Shown piece by piece: positions 32,145 through 35,035 of a DNA stretch of 35,035 bases. The translations under genes were made by a program, and so were the position numbers. Every line of letters begins with the position of its first letter. The stretch's first letter is position 1. The notes below the pieces were generated by a model that was not told where the DNA came from, searched no databases, and was given only the letters and a program-made list of their open reading frames with translations. The stretch is from Chryseobacterium taiwanense (GTDB lineage Bacteria; Bacteroidota; Bacteroidia; Flavobacteriales; Weeksellaceae): NCBI RefSeq assembly GCF_000813825.1, contig NZ_JWTA01000013.1, positions 1-35,035 of the forward strand. Direction: 5' to 3'.

Positions 32145-35000
32145 ATGAAGAAAATGTTATTTTCATTTGCTGTGATCTTTTTCGCATCTGCAAATGGCTT
32201 CGCTCAGAATATTCCGGCAGATCCTTCTGTGAGAATGGGAACTCTTTCCAACGGAATGAAATACTATATTAAAAAGAATACGCTGCCTGAAAAGAAAGTG
32301 GATTTCAGATTGGCAATTAATGCAGGATCTATTCTGGAAGATGAGAATCAGAGAGGACTTGCTCACTTTATGGAGCATATGAACTTTAACGGAACTAAAA
32401 ACTTTCCGGATAATAAACTGGTTGATTTTTTACAATCTATAGGAGTGAAATTCGGACAACATCTTAATGCATATACGAGCTTTGATGAAACGGTATATAT
32501 GCTTCCGGTACCGCTAGACAAACCAGGGAATCTTGATGCAGGTCTTAAAGTAATGGAAGACTGGGCTTTCAACGCAACACTTTCTGACGAACAAATCAAT
32601 AAAGAAAGAGGCGTAGTTTTAGAAGAACTAAGACTAGGTTTAGGTGCAGACAAAAGAATGTCGGATAAATATTTACCTAAATTATTATACAACTCTCAAT
32701 ATGCGAACAGACTTCCGATCGGGAAAAAAGAAGTACTTGAAAACTTTAAGCCGGATGTGATCAGAAAATTCCATCAGGATTGGTACAGACCGGATTTGAT
32801 GGCAATCGTAGTAGTAGGTGACATCAATGTAGATGAAATTGAAAAGAAGATAAAAGACAATTTCAGCAAATATAAAAATCCTTCTAAACCGAGAGAAAGA
32901 AAAACTTTTGATCTGCCAAATCATAAAGAAACACTGGTTGCTGTAGAAACAGATCCGGATGCGACAAGCTCTATGGTTCAGTTTATTATGAAAGATTCAG
33001 AAGCGTATACACCGGATGTAACCATTGAGCAATACAACCAAAGTCTGATTAAAAATCTGGCAACTACCATGCTGAATAATCGACTGAGAGAATTGATCAA
33101 TTCAAATAATCCACCGTTTACTTTTGGGTCTGTTTATCATGGAGGAACGTATGCAAGAACAAAAGAGGCTTTCCAGGGATTTGCAATGACGAAAGAAGGG
33201 GATCAGCTTAATGCTCTTACAGTTCTTTTAACAGAAGTGGAAAGAGCTAAAAAATTTGGATTTACTCAAACTGAGCTTGACAGAGCAAAATCTCAGGTAC
33301 TATCGAACCTTGAAAGATCGTATAACAACAGAGACAAGACAGAAAGTGATATGCTTGTAGATGAATACGTGAGAAACTTTTTGGAGCAGGAACCTATGCC
33401 CGGAATTACTTGGGAATATGAAGATACTAAAGCATTCTTACCGAGTGTGACACTGGCGCAAACCAACGATATTATCAAGAAATTTGTAAAAGATGACAGC
33501 AGAGTTATCGTTATTACAGGGCCTAAAAAAGATAATGTAAAAATGCCGACAGAAGCGATGGTTCTTAATGCTTTTGAATCTGTAAAAATGGCAGACATTA
33601 AGCCTTACGAAGAAAAAGCAACCATTAAAAACTTGGTGAAACCATTTAAATCTGAAGGGAAGATTGCAAAAACCGAAACAGATGCAAAACTGGGAACAAC
33701 AACCTGGACGCTAAGTAACGGAGCAAAAGTTACCTTCAAGAAAACAGACTTTAAAGATGACGAAATTGTTTTCTCGGCAAGAAGTTTAGGAGGGAATTCA
33801 TTGTTAAATGATGCTGATTTTAATAAAACGCAGTTTGCTTATCAAGCGTTAACTGAAGCTGGGGTAAATGGCGCTTCTAAGGCTGATCTTACAAACTACT
33901 TAGCTGGAAAGCAGGTAAATGTAACTCCTTACATCAGCAGTACGTTGGAAGGAGTATTTGGGAGAACCAACCAAAAAGATTTAGGGACTGCAATGGAATT
34001 GACATATGCGTATTTTACAGGTTTAAATTACAGCCCTGAAGCGTTTAATGCATACAAGACCAAACAGTCTGCAATGCTGAATAATCTACTGTCTAATCCG
34101 CAGACTTTCTTTGCAAGTGAGCATGCTAAATTTACCAATCAGAAAAACCCAAGATTTATCGGAATTCTTCCATTAGAAAAAGATTGGGCTGCAACAGATT
34201 ATAAAAAAGCATATGATGTGTACAAAGAGAAATTTGCCAATGCAGGAAACTTCCATTTCTATTTCGTAGGAAATATTGATGAAGCTAAATTTAAAAATGA
34301 GGTGCTGCAATATATCGCAAGTTTACCAACCACAGGAAAAACTACGAATTTCAAAGACACAGGATACAGATCCATTACCGGAGATCATACCAAAGTGTAC
34401 AAAAAAGGGAAAGATCCTAAGAGTATGGTTCAGATCGTTTACTCGGGAGAAACTCCTTACAACGAGAAAGAAGCTTTAGCACTTGCAGCTCTAGGAGAAG
34501 TGGCTACCATTAAAGTAATCGAAAAATTGAGAGAAGACGAAAGCGGAATCTACGGTGGTGGAGCAAGAGGTGGAATGTATAAAGTTCCTTTCAGCAACTA
34601 CTCTTTCAGCTTAAGTTTCCCTTGTGGACCAGAAAATGCAGAAAAGCTGACAAAAAGTGCAATTGCAGAACTTCAGAAACTGATCGACAAAGGTCCTGAA
34701 CAAAAAGATCTTGATAAGTACAAAGAAGGAGAGATGAATGATTATAAAACAGACATCAAAGACAATAACTATTGGATGAATGCCTTGTCTAAAAATCAGT
34801 TGGATGGAAGTGATAAGTATGAGATCCTTAATTATCAGGAAAAAGTAAAAGCTTTAACGGTAAAAGATCTACAGGATGTTGCTAAAAAATATCTGACTAA
34901 AAACAGAGTAGTGGCAACATTAATGCCGGAAGACGGTTGGGAAAATGCTAAAAAAGAAGAGGTAAAGTCTACTGCTATCAAAGCAGGAGCAGCCAACTAA
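32145..35000 (+). CDS. M16 family zinc metallopeptidase (pitrilysin-type)
   Basis: The 951-residue protein has a signal peptide (about 1-21, ending GFAQ). The first M16 domain has the inverted zinc motif HFMEH with His74, Glu77 and His78, and the distal Glu154 in KERGVVLEE, all in the correct spacing. Two M16 C-terminal-type domains and a second catalytic-like half follow; the second half lacks an HxxEH, as in pitrilysin-type M16 proteins where only the first half is active. It should cleave peptides in the periplasm or at the outer membrane. A possible TACTTTTA -7 element lies at 32111-32118. A terminator seems to begin at the right window edge (AAAAGCCCTCAGA). Confidence 0.93.
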   Translation: MKKMLFSFAVIFFASANGFAQNIPADPSVRMGTLSNGMKYYIKKNTLPEKKVDFRLAINAGSILEDENQRGLAHFMEHMNFNGTKNFPDNKLVDFLQSIGVKFGQHLNAYTSFDETVYMLPVPLDKPGNLDAGLKVMEDWAFNATLSDEQINKERGVVLEELRLGLGADKRMSDKYLPKLLYNSQYANRLPIGKKEVLENFKPDVIRKFHQDWYRPDLMAIVVVGDINVDEIEKKIKDNFSKYKNPSKPRERKTFDLPNHKETLVAVETDPDATSSMVQFIMKDSEAYTPDVTIEQYNQSLIKNLATTMLNNRLRELINSNNPPFTFGSVYHGGTYARTKEAFQGFAMTKEGDQLNALTVLLTEVERAKKFGFTQTELDRAKSQVLSNLERSYNNRDKTESDMLVDEYVRNFLEQEPMPGITWEYEDTKAFLPSVTLAQTNDIIKKFVKDDSRVIVITGPKKDNVKMPTEAMVLNAFESVKMADIKPYEEKATIKNLVKPFKSEGKIAKTETDAKLGTTTWTLSNGAKVTFKKTDFKDDEIVFSARSLGGNSLLNDADFNKTQFAYQALTEAGVNGASKADLTNYLAGKQVNVTPYISSTLEGVFGRTNQKDLGTAMELTYAYFTGLNYSPEAFNAYKTKQSAMLNNLLSNPQTFFASEHAKFTNQKNPRFIGILPLEKDWAATDYKKAYDVYKEKFANAGNFHFYFVGNIDEAKFKNEVLQYIASLPTTGKTTNFKDTGYRSITGDHTKVYKKGKDPKSMVQIVYSGETPYNEKEALALAALGEVATIKVIEKLREDESGIYGGGARGGMYKVPFSNYSFSLSFPCGPENAEKLTKSAIAELQKLIDKGPEQKDLDKYKEGEMNDYKTDIKDNNYWMNALSKNQLDGSDKYEILNYQEKVKALTVKDLQDVAKKYLTKNRVVATLMPEDGWENAKKEEVKSTAIKAGAAN

Positions 35001-35035
35001 GCAATAAAAACCTAAAAATAATAAAAGCCCTCAGA

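Overview
The window looks like a chromosomal segment of a Flavobacteriia member close to Chryseobacterium (Bacteroidota, Weeksellaceae). This is inferred from the low G+C, the -7 promoter elements of the form TAnnTTTG, the near absence of Shine-Dalgarno sequences, a type IX secretion (T9SS) C-terminal sorting domain, TonB-receptor and lipoprotein gene pairs, DUF6705-type lipoproteins, and repeats typical of that genus. No species call is possible from sequence reading alone.

Layout. (A) 1-3.05 kb is an AT-rich accessory end: the C-terminus of an Rhs/polymorphic toxin with a putative HExxH metallopeptidase tip, a small lipoprotein that may be its immunity protein, then a second, orphan Rhs core-plus-toxin module with its own candidate immunity protein. 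Both modules carry frame lesions, and several strong hairpins follow. (B) 3.2-7.3 kb is housekeeping: tRNA-Gln (minus), der, upp, an alpha/beta hydrolase and comF. (C) 7.3-12.0 kb is a glyoxylate-bypass unit: a ScfR/RamB-like regulator divergent from aceB (malate synthase) and aceA (isocitrate lyase), with a perfect 18-bp palindrome in the divergent promoter region. (D) 12.0-19.3 kb holds a hotdog thioesterase, a Yip1-like membrane protein, queD-lpxH, a LuxE-domain protein carrying an in-frame genomic repeat, aqpZ, an M15-like peptidase and an ABC-F ATPase. (E) 19.5-23.1 kb is a likely metal-uptake unit: a small exported Cys/His protein, a TonB-dependent receptor and a lipoprotein. (F) 23.4-28.0 kb has a multidomain T9SS-secreted pectate-lyase-like protein and trigger factor. 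(G) 28.1-31.0 kb is a minus-strand array of exported proteins: a lipoprotein with a JAMM-like motif, a DUF6705 lipoprotein, an unknown exported protein and a decayed second DUF6705 copy. (H) 31.3-35.0 kb has a periplasmic LolA-like protein and a large M16 zinc peptidase.

Working together: the regulator and aceBA would let the cell grow on acetate or fatty acids, and the neighbouring thioesterase may relate to acyl-CoA metabolism. queD and lpxH form a compact pair although their pathways differ (queuosine precursor and lipid A). The most unusual parts are the two Rhs tip modules, where the tandem arrangement, reading-frame lesions and overlapping immunity genes suggest tip exchange, and the JAMM/DUF6705 array, which has a similar main-gene, small-gene and decayed-copy layout but no described function that I know of. 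Palindromic dispersed repeats sit at 6.47, 10.5, 15.2 (inside a gene) and 19.4 kb.
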